Assembly (NCBI GenBank): GCA_025093555.1
Contig: JAIWNF010000112.1
Location: 1-64,000, forward strand
Source: Circinella umbellata
Lineage: Eukaryota; Mucoromycota; Mucoromycetes; Mucorales; Lichtheimiaceae
Direction of reading: 5' to 3'
Length of the DNA stretch: 64,000 nucleotides
In this document: positions 24,175 through 36,066 of the stretch, in pieces
How the letters are laid out: each line of letters opens with the position of its first letter
Position numbering within the stretch: position 1 is the stretch's first letter
Made by a program: the position numbers and the translations under genes
Notes under the pieces: model-generated
Databases searched by the model: none
Seen by the model: only the letters and a program-made list of their open reading frames with translations
Told to the model about the DNA's origin: nothing

Positions 24175-26363
24175 TTATTCTTCAGTAATATATTCAAATT
24201 CTTTTATTCTTTTATTTATATATAATACAGTGTCGTCCGAAAGTCTAATACAGTTATTTATGTTCAAACTACACAATGCTCTTGCATTATCTGCCAAATG
24301 TTTAATTCCTTCTTCTGTAATCTCTGTAATTTGCTTCAGCGAAATTTTTTCAAGATGCTTCATTTTGCAAAGCAAATTCAGTGCATCATCCCCGATATGA
24401 TTGATATCCACAAACTTGACTTCAGTCAATTGATGACTCATCTTTTGTAGAAAGACTAGCAAACTTTCATGTGATGGTACAGTGCACGTTCCAGAAAAAT
24501 AAACTCTCTGGATTGTTTTAATCTGAGTAAGGCTATTGAGAACATCATCCGTAATAAAGTCACAATACTCGAACCAAATCTTACTGAATGTCTGATCCAA
24601 CGGTGAAAATGTTGCATAGTAATTGAACAACTGTACTATTGCTGATGATCGTTGATCCTCATTACCATCATCATATTCCGTATGACATAATTCTATATTT
24701 TCTACCGGGGGTAATTTCATCAAGGCATCGGTAATCATGGGTATACGGGGTGAACATACAGCTGAAAACAGTTCGAGTGGGGTGGTTGTGCATAATTTTA
24801 GGGATTGTAAAAACATCGATTCAATCACATCATTGTGAACGTCAGACCAGTAAGCCAAATGCTGTAACCGTTCAAAATACCATTGCTCATCGACAAGTAT
24901 AAAATTCGAGTATGGTTCCCCTTGAGCTTCTTGTTTCTCTGGCATATCTACATTAGCATACACTGTCTGTAATGATTTTTGATTTTTTCGCAAAAGACTT
25001 AGAAAACCATCGGCTTGCGCACCATACCCTCCATTTGGAGTGTAAATTTCTCGTAATCCAGGGGGACCATCGTAAAACTCTTTATCCTTTTCTTCCAGTG
25101 AAGTTATTTCAAAACTTGGATTATAGGCAAAAATTTCTAAATTATCATTGTATAGTTCGTCGACAAGATCCACAACATCGGATATACATCCATTTAGGCA
25201 TAATCGTCGGATTTTGGGACAATATTGTAACAATGGCTTGAGAGCTTGACCCGCAGTATGTGACGTTGTTAATTCCACATCAACAAGTGTATTGTAGGGC
25301 CCCGCCAAATTTTCCATTTCACCAATAAATCCATCCAACGGGCAATCGACATTCATCACCAATGTTTGGAGGTTCTTGCAGTAAAACAATAAGTCGGATA
25401 TACGGATCTTGCTATCTTGGTAATCCGTACTAGTGATATCTAGTTTTGTTAAGGTATTACGCATTTGCCACAATGCATCTGTAAATGGCATTAATGTATT
25501 CATATAAGAAATGCCATTGACTGCTTCGCCTATCATCAATGTTATAAATAAATAAATAGCTTGAAATAACAAAATAATTCTCCCATCTATTTACCCTTTT
25601 TTTCAATATTATGCTTACCTTCCAGCGTTAAATTCTTGATTCTTTTAAAGTGACCTTTTCTCATATACCCCAAGTATGTATTACCCATTTTTTTATTTTC
25701 CATACTAATAGTCACGTTCTTGACATGGTGTGCAATATGTGGGACTACACGCGAAATCAACACAGCTGATTCATTATCGCATCCGTCAAAATTATCCAAT
25801 ATTGTTCGCCACAGTATTTGACTCTGAGATATCTTTTCACGCCATCCTCTTGAAACATCCATACATGCGACCGCCTTTGTTGTCTCAGGTAGATATTGAA
25901 ATATATCATATACCAATTTAATAGGAAGCATAGTAATCATATCCACACGTTTTCTGTTTTCCTCTTCTGCCTTCTTTTTGTCTTGCACAAGCTGTTGGTA
26001 ATCTGGATCTTGTGTAGAAATTTTGGTCAAAGCTTCCTCATATAAAATAATGGCTGCTGATTGTCTTCCTTGCATATGTAGTAAGTTACCCAATCGAAGG
26101 TATCCAATACCCGATTCAGGTGCATATTTAATTATTGTATTAGCATCTTGAATCGCTTTGTTAAAGTAGCCTTTCATCCCATAGGCACGAGCTCTAATAT
26201 TGAGAAATGGTACAAGTCGATATTGTCGTATAGAGGCAATTGATTTTGTGGAAAGGTCCGTGGTTTGCTTGTAATCATGGTTAGCCCACGCTGTTACAAT
26301 ACTGTCATAGGAAGTTCGAACAAGCACAGGATCGACCTGAGGCTGAATTGTTGTCATATACAT
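24175..26363 (-). CDS. TPR / F-box / LRR protein (left inverted copy)
   Basis: Two exons (26363-25619 and 25529-24175) join through GLEG-type phase (CTG GAA G | GC GAA) to 699 residues. The start is taken as MYMTTIQPQ because an acceptor-like tttttag lies just before it; bases upstream that keep the frame open are probably 5' intron. Residues ~10-130 are tetratricopeptide-like helices (AWANHDYKQTTDLSTKSI, FNKAIQDANTIIKYAPESG, QSAAIILYEEALTKI). About 140-190 is an F-box (ITMLPIKLVYDIFQYLPE). The C-terminal ~450 residues are irregular leucine-rich repeats (LLCKMKHLEKISLKQITEI, CSLNINNCIRLSDD). The layout matches the fungal Pof3/Dia2 class of SCF ubiquitin-ligase adaptors, which use the F-box to bind Skp1. 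The substrate is unknown. Its near-identical paralogue lies at 32393-34577 in opposite orientation. Confidence 0.85.
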
Positions 26364-27080
26364 TACTAAAAACAAGACCAAATATATTTGTACAGATGTT
26401 AGTCTATTGCGAGTATCGTTGTATTTCTTAAGTTACGTGTATTGAAAAGAATTATTCATAATACCGAAAGTAGCTATGCTTGCAAAATAAACAAGAAGAA
26501 AACAAGGAAGGTCGTGAACATTTTTTTGTTGAAATTTTATTTAAAAAGAAGAGAATGGTATCACAGTCATATGTACACCACAGCATAATAACATCTTGTA
26601 TAAATACATGTTTACAGCTAACGTAAATCCAAATAAATCCTAACGTGGCTCAGACCATTGTATCACCATACTCCAAAAAAAGGTTAAAAACGGAGGACCG
26701 ATCTGGCAAATCGGAAGTACCCAAAAGGGGCTGAAGAAAGGTACCTTTTTTTTTTCTTTCTAGATTTTTGTTTATTTTTGGGTACTATGATACACGTCAT
26801 TCAGCTTAATAATAACCTATACTCTAGTCAATATTATCAGTTATGATTTTTCATGATATTGAAATTTAATAACAAAAAATAAAAGTAAAGTTGTAAGGCC
26901 CAAAAGGACTCAAACATCGGCTTCCCTCCATTTAACTTGTACTTTATTACCGAAAATGGAAGTGCCCAAAAATTATGGCACCCAAACAACACACATACAC
27001 TAGTTTCTAGTTAACAGGGTGCTAATCTACGAACCCAATTGAATGTGTCTAATTTAAATAAGAAGTATTAGATTATTGAT
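24175..27080 (-). repeat. Left arm of a large inverted duplication
   Basis: From the stop of the left F-box gene to about 27080, the sequence matches the reverse complement of about 31487-34577. The match includes 5' flanking sequence, for example the ctaatttaaataagaagtat segment near 27049 against its complement near 31495. Homology ends close to the gene stops on the inner 3' side and at about 27080 on the 5' side. Confidence 0.88.
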
Positions 27081-27930
27081 AGCAGAAAATAATTGGATCA
27101 AATCTTGAAGCGGGCAAAAAAACTATTAATTATAAAAAAAATGGTTATTGGACATTGTTTTCAAGCTGATATCATTAATACTAAACGTTATACTGTAACG
27201 GTATTTATTTTCAATTTAATTTACAAATCATAACTTTCTAATCTAACGGGATCCCATCAAAATGCTATAATAGGTATGAAAAAATAAAAAAATGGTATGA
27301 AATGATAGCAAGTTAATAAATGAAGTGTTATCAATACATCTTCATACTACTATTAATAGTAGTAGTAGTCCGTTCACAATTATTTCCACTATGATATAAT
27401 ATTAACTTACCATAAACAAATTGAAAGGAACCCCGCCAGATTATATTTTGACATGTAAAAAAAAGAAAATAAATTTCAATGAGAACTATTGCTTTCTTAC
27501 ACAATTATTTGATGATATATATCTAAAAGTTACAAAGATATAATGCTTACCAAGTAAGACAGGTCAATGCTTCTTCCCTCTCGGGCACACCAACCTGGAT
27601 AAAAAAAAAAAAATTATGGTTCCCTGTGGATGGTCTCTGCCATACAATGCCGTTGCACAGCTTTTTTTACAAAATGGGAAAACGTTACAACGACATAAGG
27701 TTTGAGTATCCACAAGGAACCACCCAGGAGCCTTGGACCCAGGGGACCTTAAAGATTGTGCCAGCTGTCTTGGGAACTATAATCATATTAAAGAAACACA
27801 TGTCATTATTAGTAAAAAATTAATAAGTATCATATAATGTTATCTAAAGTAAGGGAGCAGCGAGGGAAATAAATATTATTATGAATATAGAATACTTACA
27901 CTTCATTTGACTAGCTGGCACAAAAAAACG

Positions 27931-27953
27931 TGAGTGTGTGTGTGTGTGTTTGT

Positions 27954-28031
<78 letters not shown>
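27931..28031 (+). repeat. TG dinucleotide microsatellite
   Basis: About 100 bp of tg repeat, interrupted by a few tttg variants. It lies in the loop of the inverted duplication. It is the longest simple dinucleotide tract in the window. Confidence 0.95.
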
Positions 28032-28032
<1 letters not shown>

Positions 28033-29309
28033 TTAAGATACTTTTTTTTTTTGAGTGAAATAATTCTGCCTTTTTATATCTTTTTTTAATCCAGCTTTAA
28101 TTTTTGGTCTACTCTCGTGACAACATGTGGTCAATTAGATATGCTACGTACCTTTTTGGTGTAGACAAGCTATCAACATGTTAATCACTGATCTATTATT
28201 ATGATCATGTCTCAAATAAGAAGTAGGAGAACTAAAAGAAACAATTTCTTTGTTATGCTCAAATATTAATTCGCGTGATCGTATTGATAAACTATTCTAT
28301 GCTCTTAAAAGAGTAGGGGGGCGGATCACAAATTTTCTTTTTGATCTTGCATTAAACAAGTGTGGCTATATATCACTTATATCACTCCTGCATTTCTTTT
28401 TTTTGTTATTTATCATCCCGCTTTTTTTTGGTGAGATAAATGCCTTATTATCACTGACGCGGGAGATAACTAATACTTATTTTTTAATTTGAAAAACTTT
28501 GTTTTATTGAAAAGAATAATTTCTCTATTAAAAGAAATGTAGTATAATTATTCATAACCAGAGAACAAGAGGTGTATATGATATCTAGCTAATAATTTAT
28601 TATGAAATGGCGTTTAGCGATCACCAGATATCACGGCTGTTTATCAAGTAAAGTAGGGCAGTGTATGGTCGATTAATTTCTTTGTTATAATCAAATCTTA
28701 ATATATAACAAAATTGGTATAGTGTTACCCTTACATTCGAAGCAAGACCTTCGGAATATGATAATGTTAAAAAAGAAAAATAAGGGGGAAAAGATAAACA
28801 AGACGCGATGTCTTTTTGTGTTACTAGAATTAAATTCTAAAATGCCAGATCAATTTTTCACTCGTCTATGCCGAAACCACTAATGATGACAATAAAAATA
28901 CTACTTTTAGAGTGATAAAATCAATAAGAATAAATTATATATTTATGGAGTATATTTGAGGAGAAGATAGTGATAAAAAGAATAACTAAGGCTAATGAAT
29001 AATTACTTACGTATAATGAATAAATCCCATCAAGAGTAATAAATTAAGGTAACAATAAAGAATGTAAAAATAGCACAGCGAATGATCTTTATTTTTATTA
29101 TTACTTTATCAAAAACCTAAAAAACTCCCCGAAGATTTCCATATTTTGGATGTTGTTGATAAATAGAATGTGAAAGATTTATAATCATTTTGTTAAACTA
29201 TAGAACAATCCGTAACGACGTGTTGTCAATTAATATTTTTGCTTCTAAAAGGAACAGCAACGACCACAACAACTACTTTTTAATTAATTCGCTTGTATTC
29301 CAATCTCTT

Positions 29310-29498
29310 GAAATAACAATCAGCAATGATGATGATGACGATGAAGAAGAAGGAGATACCCAAGAGACCAATGAAGAAGGTCCCGGTATCTTACAGACCC
29401 AAGCTAAACAAGATCAAATTATGCAATATTTACTTTATCAATGGTTATTTATTTTTCAAGTAGAATTAGCTACATATGTCTCTGATGAATTAAGATAG
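29310..29498 (+). pseudogene. Coding-like fragment, unknown product
   Basis: An open frame with protein-like composition begins with an acidic run (NDDDDDEEEGDTQETNEEG) and continues into an amphipathic stretch (ILQTQAKQDQIMQYLLYQW, FQVELATYVSDELR) ending at tag. No plausible start codon context, family or flanking exons were recognised. It is probably a gene fragment or the last exon of a lost gene. Confidence 0.25.
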
Positions 29499-30058
29499 AT
29501 TTTATTAAACTTATTCAAGTACGTAGTAGTCTTGTACTCATCACTTGATAGTCGAAACGATATCAAGCATGTTAGATAAATATTTAAATCGTAGAGTAAC
29601 AAATAAACCAATTACAAAAAAAAAGGTGTTATTTTAGTACATCCAAAAGATAAAATGAGCAGCTTTTATCCTGTATCGAATAAAAAATCGGATAAACAGT
29701 ATATTATAATGTCTTTGTTATGTCAAGTCTTACTATATTACATAATTGGTATATAAACAGAAATAGAACCTGTTCTATTACTGTATGTTCATACAATTTA
29801 TGTTGGACGAGATGCGAAAACAAGTTTCTCAATAAGCTCAAACAATAATCATTTATAACATCATATTTAGAGTTAAGCTGCAGAATTTATATGACTTATA
29901 CACGTGATGATCGAAAATACTGATAGATATGTGACCATATAGTAATTCCATATAAAGTGCATACAAATACATGTCAAATTATTGCTTAACCCCGGAAAAA
30001 ACAATAAAAACTAGGGTGTTTGTAGCAACTCCCAAAATGAAAAGGCAAAATAGACTAC

Positions 30059-30314
30059 CTTCCACTGGACTAGTGGCTGTTTATAAGCCAAAGTCGTAGT
30101 TGGCCTTTTGTTTCTATTTAAGAAATCAAGACCAAGATCAATCTCATCCAATTCACTCGAAGGATGAGGAATGGAAAGATTAACTGGCAGATCGCCGGAA
30201 GATTGACTGCTTGATCCGGCAGATGTTGCAAGATTTTGTTCCTGAACAATTTTTCTCGGACGGCCTCGGCCACGCTTGGCGAGTTGGTTTTGAGAAGTGT
30301 TATTAGAATGATTC
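30059..30314 (-). pseudogene. Truncated first exon of an AT-hook protein
   Basis: The minus-strand frame starting MNHSNNTSQNQLAKRGRGRP contains a canonical AT-hook (RGRGRPRK), a Ser-rich linker and an acidic stretch. It ends NRNKRPTTTLAYKQPLVQWK immediately before a gtagtc donor. The final segment resembles the start of phage-integrase/Ndc10-type DNA-binding domains seen in fungal Crypton-like elements. No following exon was found in the next kilobase, so the gene is truncated. The family assignment is inference from a short motif. Confidence 0.35.
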
Positions 30315-30509
30315 ATCGTAAAATAATTGAGAAAAAAAAAGAGCAATGTGTAATATATAGTCTCAAATCCTTCACAATTCAGTATTTATAACTCAAAAAA
30401 TAAAGTTCCAGTATTCATAACATTTTTATTATACAAAAAGTTAATTCCACTGGTCTTGTACCAGCTAAATCCCCAGTATTTATAACTCGACTTCAGTATT
30501 CCTTCGTCG

Positions 30510-30590
30510 TTACCTTCCATTTTGGTAACTTTTTGAAGCTTTTGAGCCCGTTGATTGGCGGACTTCTTCAATTTCTTACCATTATCATTT
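30510..30590 (-). pseudogene. Short basic coding-like fragment
   Basis: The minus strand reads NGKKLKKSANQRAQKLQKVT in an open frame followed by a gtaacg donor-like site. It abuts the start of the dispersed repeat copy at about 30576. It may be another exon of the same broken gene as the AT-hook fragment, but order and orientation do not allow a simple join (it lies upstream of that start). Confidence 0.15.
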
Positions 30591-31475
30591 TTTATTGTTA
30601 TATATTTTATATATTTATATACTTTGAAAGTGTGGGTTACTAAATATTAGAAGTTTTTCTTATATTATTATGAAATGAAATCTGTTAGAAAAATTATCAA
30701 GATCAAAACACGTTGTTGTCATTGTTTCAAGTTACTGTTTTCAAGTCGCAAAGAACTTGTCACAAGTTCCATTATGACCTCATTCTGTGCTCGTCGGGAT
30801 TAATGAGGTGGTAGTTGTGGATACAAGAAATCGTTCGAAGTAGCTCCACTGCAATAACGACGCCTCATTCCGAATAGTCTCTGGTCATCCTAGGCTGCAG
30901 CGTATATGGGTACCTCGATCTCCCAACGGTTATGACATAGGCTCTGTGTCATTGTTATATTCTTCCTTCTTCTTCTTACCTCCCATTGAGATTCTGAAGC
31001 TGGGATCGTCTTCCTGTCAAGAGGAGGCTTATTGCAACTGTGTCGGAATCATGGTACATTATGGGAAGGCGTATTATGTGTCCTAATTAAGCTTTCCAAG
31101 GTAAAAGAAAGCGTTATTTCTATCCCCTTGGCGGGTATATTGAAAAGAAACATGGAGTGTACGCGATGTGAATGGTCGTTTTTGGTGACGACTGACTTTG
31201 ACTCTATTCAAGTCTTTGGCAATTCAAGACTTCCGTGGTTTTTTGTTAATGATGTCGTGGTAACGACTGACTTTGACCCCAACTATGGCCAGCTATTGTC
31301 ATTTTTTGGTATTTCATTTTGGTGATTAAAAAGTTAATTCACTTGTTTTCGTAAATTAATTTGTTTAAGCACGCCAGTACTATACATCTGTGTATAAGAG
31401 AGAAACAAAAAAAAAGAGAATCCTGTCTTTGGCTTAAATGGATTTTATTGTGCTTTGTTATCAATTATTTTTTGC
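30576..31475 (+). repeat. Dispersed repeat of about 0.9 kb, copy 1
   Basis: This segment matches the reverse complement of about 58720-59675 along almost its whole length. It includes the distinctive tgactttgaccc-type direct repeat encoded as VTTDFDxI/PNYG, and the start cattatcatttttta. It is less AT-rich than its surroundings. It contains an open frame (31032-31325) with peptide LWEGVLCVLI and NMECTRCEWSFLVTTDFD that is also open in the second copy. No transposase, reverse transcriptase or terminal inverted repeat was recognised. It lies directly against the outer edge of the right arm of the inverted duplication. Confidence 0.85.
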
Positions 31476-31486
31476 TATCATACGTA

Positions 31487-34400
31487 ATCTAATACTTCTT
31501 ATTTAAATTAGACACATCGTCGATTAGCACCCTGTTAACTAGAAACTAGTGTATGTGTGTTGTTTGGGTGTCATGATTTTTAGCACTTCCATTTTCGGTA
31601 ATAAAGTACAAGTTAAATGGAGGGAAGCCGATGTTTGAGTCCTTCTGGGCCTTACAACTTTACTTTTATTTTTTGTTATTAAATTTCAATATCATGAAAA
31701 ATCATAACTGATAATATTGACTAGAGTATAGATTATTATTAAGCTGAATGACGTGTATCATAGTACCCAAAAATAAACAAAAATCTAGAAAGAAAAAAAA
31801 AGATACCTTTCTTCAGGCACTTTTGGGTACTTCTGCGCTCGTTTAGTGGCGCAGTACCTAAATTATTTCCAGTGGCAAGTACCAATTAAAGACATTACGA
31901 CCTCAATACGAAATACGAAATACTTTACTATGCCACTACGGGGAAACATCTTTTTATACAATAAAGACTACTTTATATACAATCTTATTGGAAACACCAA
32001 TATCCCGATACGTATGTAATATTTTAAATAATGAATCATGGTGGGCTAATACTCATATTTTGAAAATAGAAATCCCTGAGTATGGTGATACAATGGTCTG
32101 AGCCACGTTGGATTTACGTTAGCTGTAAACATGTATTTATACAAGATGTTATTATGCTGCGGTGTACATATGACTGTGATACCATTCTCTTCCTTTTAAA
32201 TAAAACAACAGAAAAATGTTCATGACGTTCCTTGTTTTCTTCTTCTCGTTGTTTTTTTTTTATTATTTATTTTGAAAGCATAGCTACTCGGTATTTATGG
32301 ATAATTGTTTTCAATACACTTAACTTAAGAAAGAAAACGATACGTGCAATAGACTAACATTTGTACAAATATATTTGGTCTTGTTTTTAGTAATGTATAT
32401 GACAACAATTCAGCCTCAGGTCGATCCTGTGCTTGTCCGAACTTCCTATGACAGTATTGTAACAGCGTGGGCTAACCATGACTACAAGCAAATCACTTAT
32501 CTTTCCACAAACTCAATTGCTTCCATACGACAATGTCAACTTGTGCCATTTCTCAATATTAGAGCTCGTGCTTATGGGATGGAAGGTTCCTTTAATAAAG
32601 CAATTCAAGATGCTAATGAAATAATCAAATATGCACCTGAATCGGGTATTGGATACCTACGATTGGGTAACTTACTACATATGCAAGGAAGACAATCAGC
32701 AGCCATTATTTTATATGAGGAAGCTTTGACCAAAATTTCTAAACAAGATCCAGATTACCAACAGCTTGTGAAAGACAAAAAGAAGGCAGAAGAGGAAAAC
32801 AAAAAACGTGTGGATATGATTACTATGCTTCCTATTGAATTGGTATATGATATATTTCAACATCTACCTGAGACAACAAAGGCGGTCGCATGTATGGATG
32901 TTTCAAGAGGATGGCGTGAAAAGATATCTCAGTGTCAAATACTATGGCGAACAATATTGGATAATTTTGACGGATGCGATAATGGATCAGCTGTGTTGAT
33001 TTCGCGTGTAGTCCCACATATTGCACATCATGTCAAGAACGTGACTATTAGTATGGAAAATAAAAAAGTGGGTAATACATACTTGGGTTATATGAGAAAA
33101 GGTCACTTTAAAAGAATCAAGAATTTAACGCTGGAAGGTAAGCATAATATTGAAAAAAGGGTAAATAGATGGAAGAATTATTTTGTTATTTCAAGCTATT
33201 TATTTATTTATAACATTGATGATAGGCGAAGCAGTCAATGGCATTTCTTATATGAATACATTAATGCCATTTACAGATGCATTGTGGCAAATGCGCAATA
33301 CCTTAACAAAACTGGATATCACTAGTACGGATTACCAAGATAGCAAGATCCGTATATCCGACTTATTGTTTTACTGCAAGAACCTTCAAACATTGGTGAT
33401 GAATGTCGATTGCCCGTTGGATGGATTTATTGGTGAAATGGAAAATTTGGCGGGGCCCTACAATACACTTGTTGATGTGGAATTAACAACGTCACATACT
33501 GCGGGTCAAGCTCTCAAGCCATTGTTACAATATTGTCCGAAAATCCGACGATTATGCCTAAATGGATGTATATCCGATGTTGTGGATCTTGTCGACGAAC
33601 TATACAATGATAATTTAGAAATTTTTGCTTATAATCCAAGTTTTGAGATAACTTCACTGGAAGAAAAGGATAAGGAGTTTTACGATGGTCCCCCTGGATT
33701 ACGAGAAATTTATACCCCAAATGGAGGAGATGGTCCGCAAGCCGATGGTTTTCTAAGTCTTTTGCGAAAAAATCAAAAATCATTACAGACAGTGTATGCT
33801 AATCTAGAGATGCCAGAGAAACAAGAAGCTCAAGGGGAACCATACCCTAATTTTATACCTGTCGATGAACAATGGTATTTTGAACGGTTACAGCATTTGA
33901 CTTACTGGTGTGGTGGTTACGATGTGGTTGAATCGATGTTGTTACAATCCCTAAAATTATGCACAACCACCCCACTCCGACTGTTTTCAGCTGTGTCTTC
34001 ACCCCATATACCCATGATTGCCGATGCCTTGGTGAAATTACCCCCGGTAGAAAATATAGAATTATGTCATACGAAATATGACGATGGTAATAAGGGTCGA
34101 CAATCATCAGCAATAGTACAATTGTTCAATTATTATGCAGCATTTTCACCGTTGGATCAGACATTCAGTAAGATTTGGTTCGAGTATTGTGACTTTATTA
34201 CGGATGATGTTCTCGATAGCCTTACTCAGATTAAAACAATCCAGAGAGTTTATTTTTCTGGAACGTGCACTGTACCATCACATGAAAGTTTGCTAGTCTT
34301 TTTACAAAAGATGAGTCATCAATTGACTGATGTCATGTTTGTGGATATCAATCATATCGGGGATGATGCACTGAATTTGCTTTGCAAAATGGAGCATCTT

Positions 34401-34577
34401 GAAAAACTTTCGCTGGAGCAAATTCCAGAAATTACAGAAGAAGGAATTAAACATTTGGCAGATAATGCAAGAGCATTGTGTAGTTTGACCATAAATAACT
34501 GTACTGAACTTTCGGATGACACTGTATTATATATAAATAAAAAAATAAAAAAATTCGAATATATTACTGAAGAATAA
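31487..34577 (+). repeat. Right arm of the large inverted duplication
   Basis: Reverse-complement counterpart of 24175-27080. It differs by an extra block of about 245 bp at roughly 31845-32090, where the left arm instead has about 40 unrelated bases. Otherwise it shows scattered point changes and small indels. It includes the whole second F-box gene. Confidence 0.88.
32393..34577 (+). CDS. TPR / F-box / LRR protein (right inverted copy)
   Basis: Two exons (32393-33137, 33226-34577) join in the same phase as the left copy to 698 residues. The exon 1 length is identical to the left copy (745 nt) and the intron sequence is nearly the same. The domain order is TPR-like helices, an F-box (ITMLPIELVYDIFQHLPE) and LRRs ending KKFEYITEE. 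Differences cluster in the LRR half (for example HLTYWCGGYDVVESMLLQSL against a longer segment in the left copy, one residue shorter here) and in the last LRR (LEKLSLEQIPEI). The F-box and TPR parts are almost unchanged. Both copies are intact, which suggests a recent duplication with both still translated. The most likely role is an SCF adaptor of unknown substrate. Confidence 0.85.
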
Positions 34578-36066
34578 TTATAATAACAATGGCACTATAT
34601 ATTGTTCGTGTGTGATATTGTTTATAAGCTTGATCAGTATGTAGGCAATTGACGTGTTAATTTCATAACCTCCTTTCCCCACGGATGATATAAAATCAAA
34701 GTTTTCGGAATAAATCCGATTGTTGGAACATTCATGCATTGAAATATGCAGTACGGCGTCCAACATATATCAAAATGTTTAAGCCAAAGCACCCCCCTTG
34801 TGTTTTTTTATTTATTTATTTTCTATGGGAAAGGTTGTTTTAAATGATTTAAAAGAGTCGTACTACAAAAAAAAGTGATTATTATTTTTATTATTATTAT
34901 AATGAACGGTTTGGATAATAGCTTTAGTGACTAGAAGAGCTGATTTGTTATCACAATGATAAGTTTTTTTTTTATATCTTGACGCAATTATTACCACGGT
35001 GATAAAATAGTATTAAAATATGATGTCATGTTAAAAGCTGTATCCCACATGGCAACAATAGTGCTACGCAACGATTTAACCATGTACCTAACTAGTAAAC
35101 CAAACTTCACAAAAAAAAGAAGATTGCTACGCAAATCAATCAAGAGTAATTTGTAAATGATACTTGTAATAGAGCTTAAATTAGCTAGCAACCCGGATTT
35201 AAAGAAACAAATTTAAAAGAAGAAAAGTAAATACTGAAAACAAATTTTATGACGTTTCAATTGAATCAATTTTTTTTTTTTCAAAATGCAAGTCTTGCAT
35301 ATCAAATGTATAAAATGACTCCATGATGCATATTCTCTTTTTCTAAAAAAAATATGAATATCACACATTATTATGATTAATAATAAAAATATAATATTGA
35401 AAATGATAATAATTAACAAAAATTCAAAGGATTGAAATCATATATTAAATTCATAACCTTTTTGAACCGGCTTAGCAATCAAATATGGGCTTGGGTACTT
35501 TTTTTTCGTGTGTGTGACACAGCCATTAAAAATCTTTTTTCCTTTTATTGATTTACATACAAAAGTCATCTTTATATGTATGCTACGCGGACACATTTCT
35601 AAAAACAGTATTTTATTCTATCACACAACAAAAACGAATCAACAAGACGAATCAACTGTCAAATATGAATCACCGCAGCAAATGATTAATCTCTTTCTTA
35701 TGAATGGAAGAGGAGAAGGGGAGGAAGGTAACACATCAGTTTCTAAAAATATGTGTAGCGATTGCCTATGACGACAAAAAAAACTAGGCGCCGCAGATAG
35801 GAGTTGTTTTTAGTGTGATTTATCCATCTGCAAAAAAAAAAAAAAAAAAGCAACGACCAACTTGATCAAAAAAGAGAGCTCCGACCTAGTTTGGTGCAAC
35901 CGCCAAAAAAAAAATACTCAAAATCAAGAGCTTCTTTTATCATTATATTACGCCCTCTTTTTTATTATTTTAGCATATAATATTTTTCTCTTCTTTTCTT
36001 TTCTTTCCCTTTTTCTTTCTGTTCGCACACTTTTCATACTTTACACATACACAAACAAACATCATT
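34578..36066. other. Gene-poor spacer
   Basis: AT-rich. Short frames at 35213-35771 have no protein-like features. The last ~300 bp before 36067 are pyrimidine-rich (ttctcttcttttcttttcttt, near 35985) and probably form the promoter and 5' untranslated region of the C2-domain gene. Confidence 0.5.

Larger units (their letters stand above)
26364..30010. other. Gene-poor loop of the inverted duplication
   Basis: Apart from the duplicated 5' flank (to about 27080), this contains a less AT-rich patch at 27540-27790 with short coding-like stretches on both strands, a TG microsatellite at 27931-28031, and a coding-like fragment at 29310-29498. No intact gene is supported. Confidence 0.5.
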
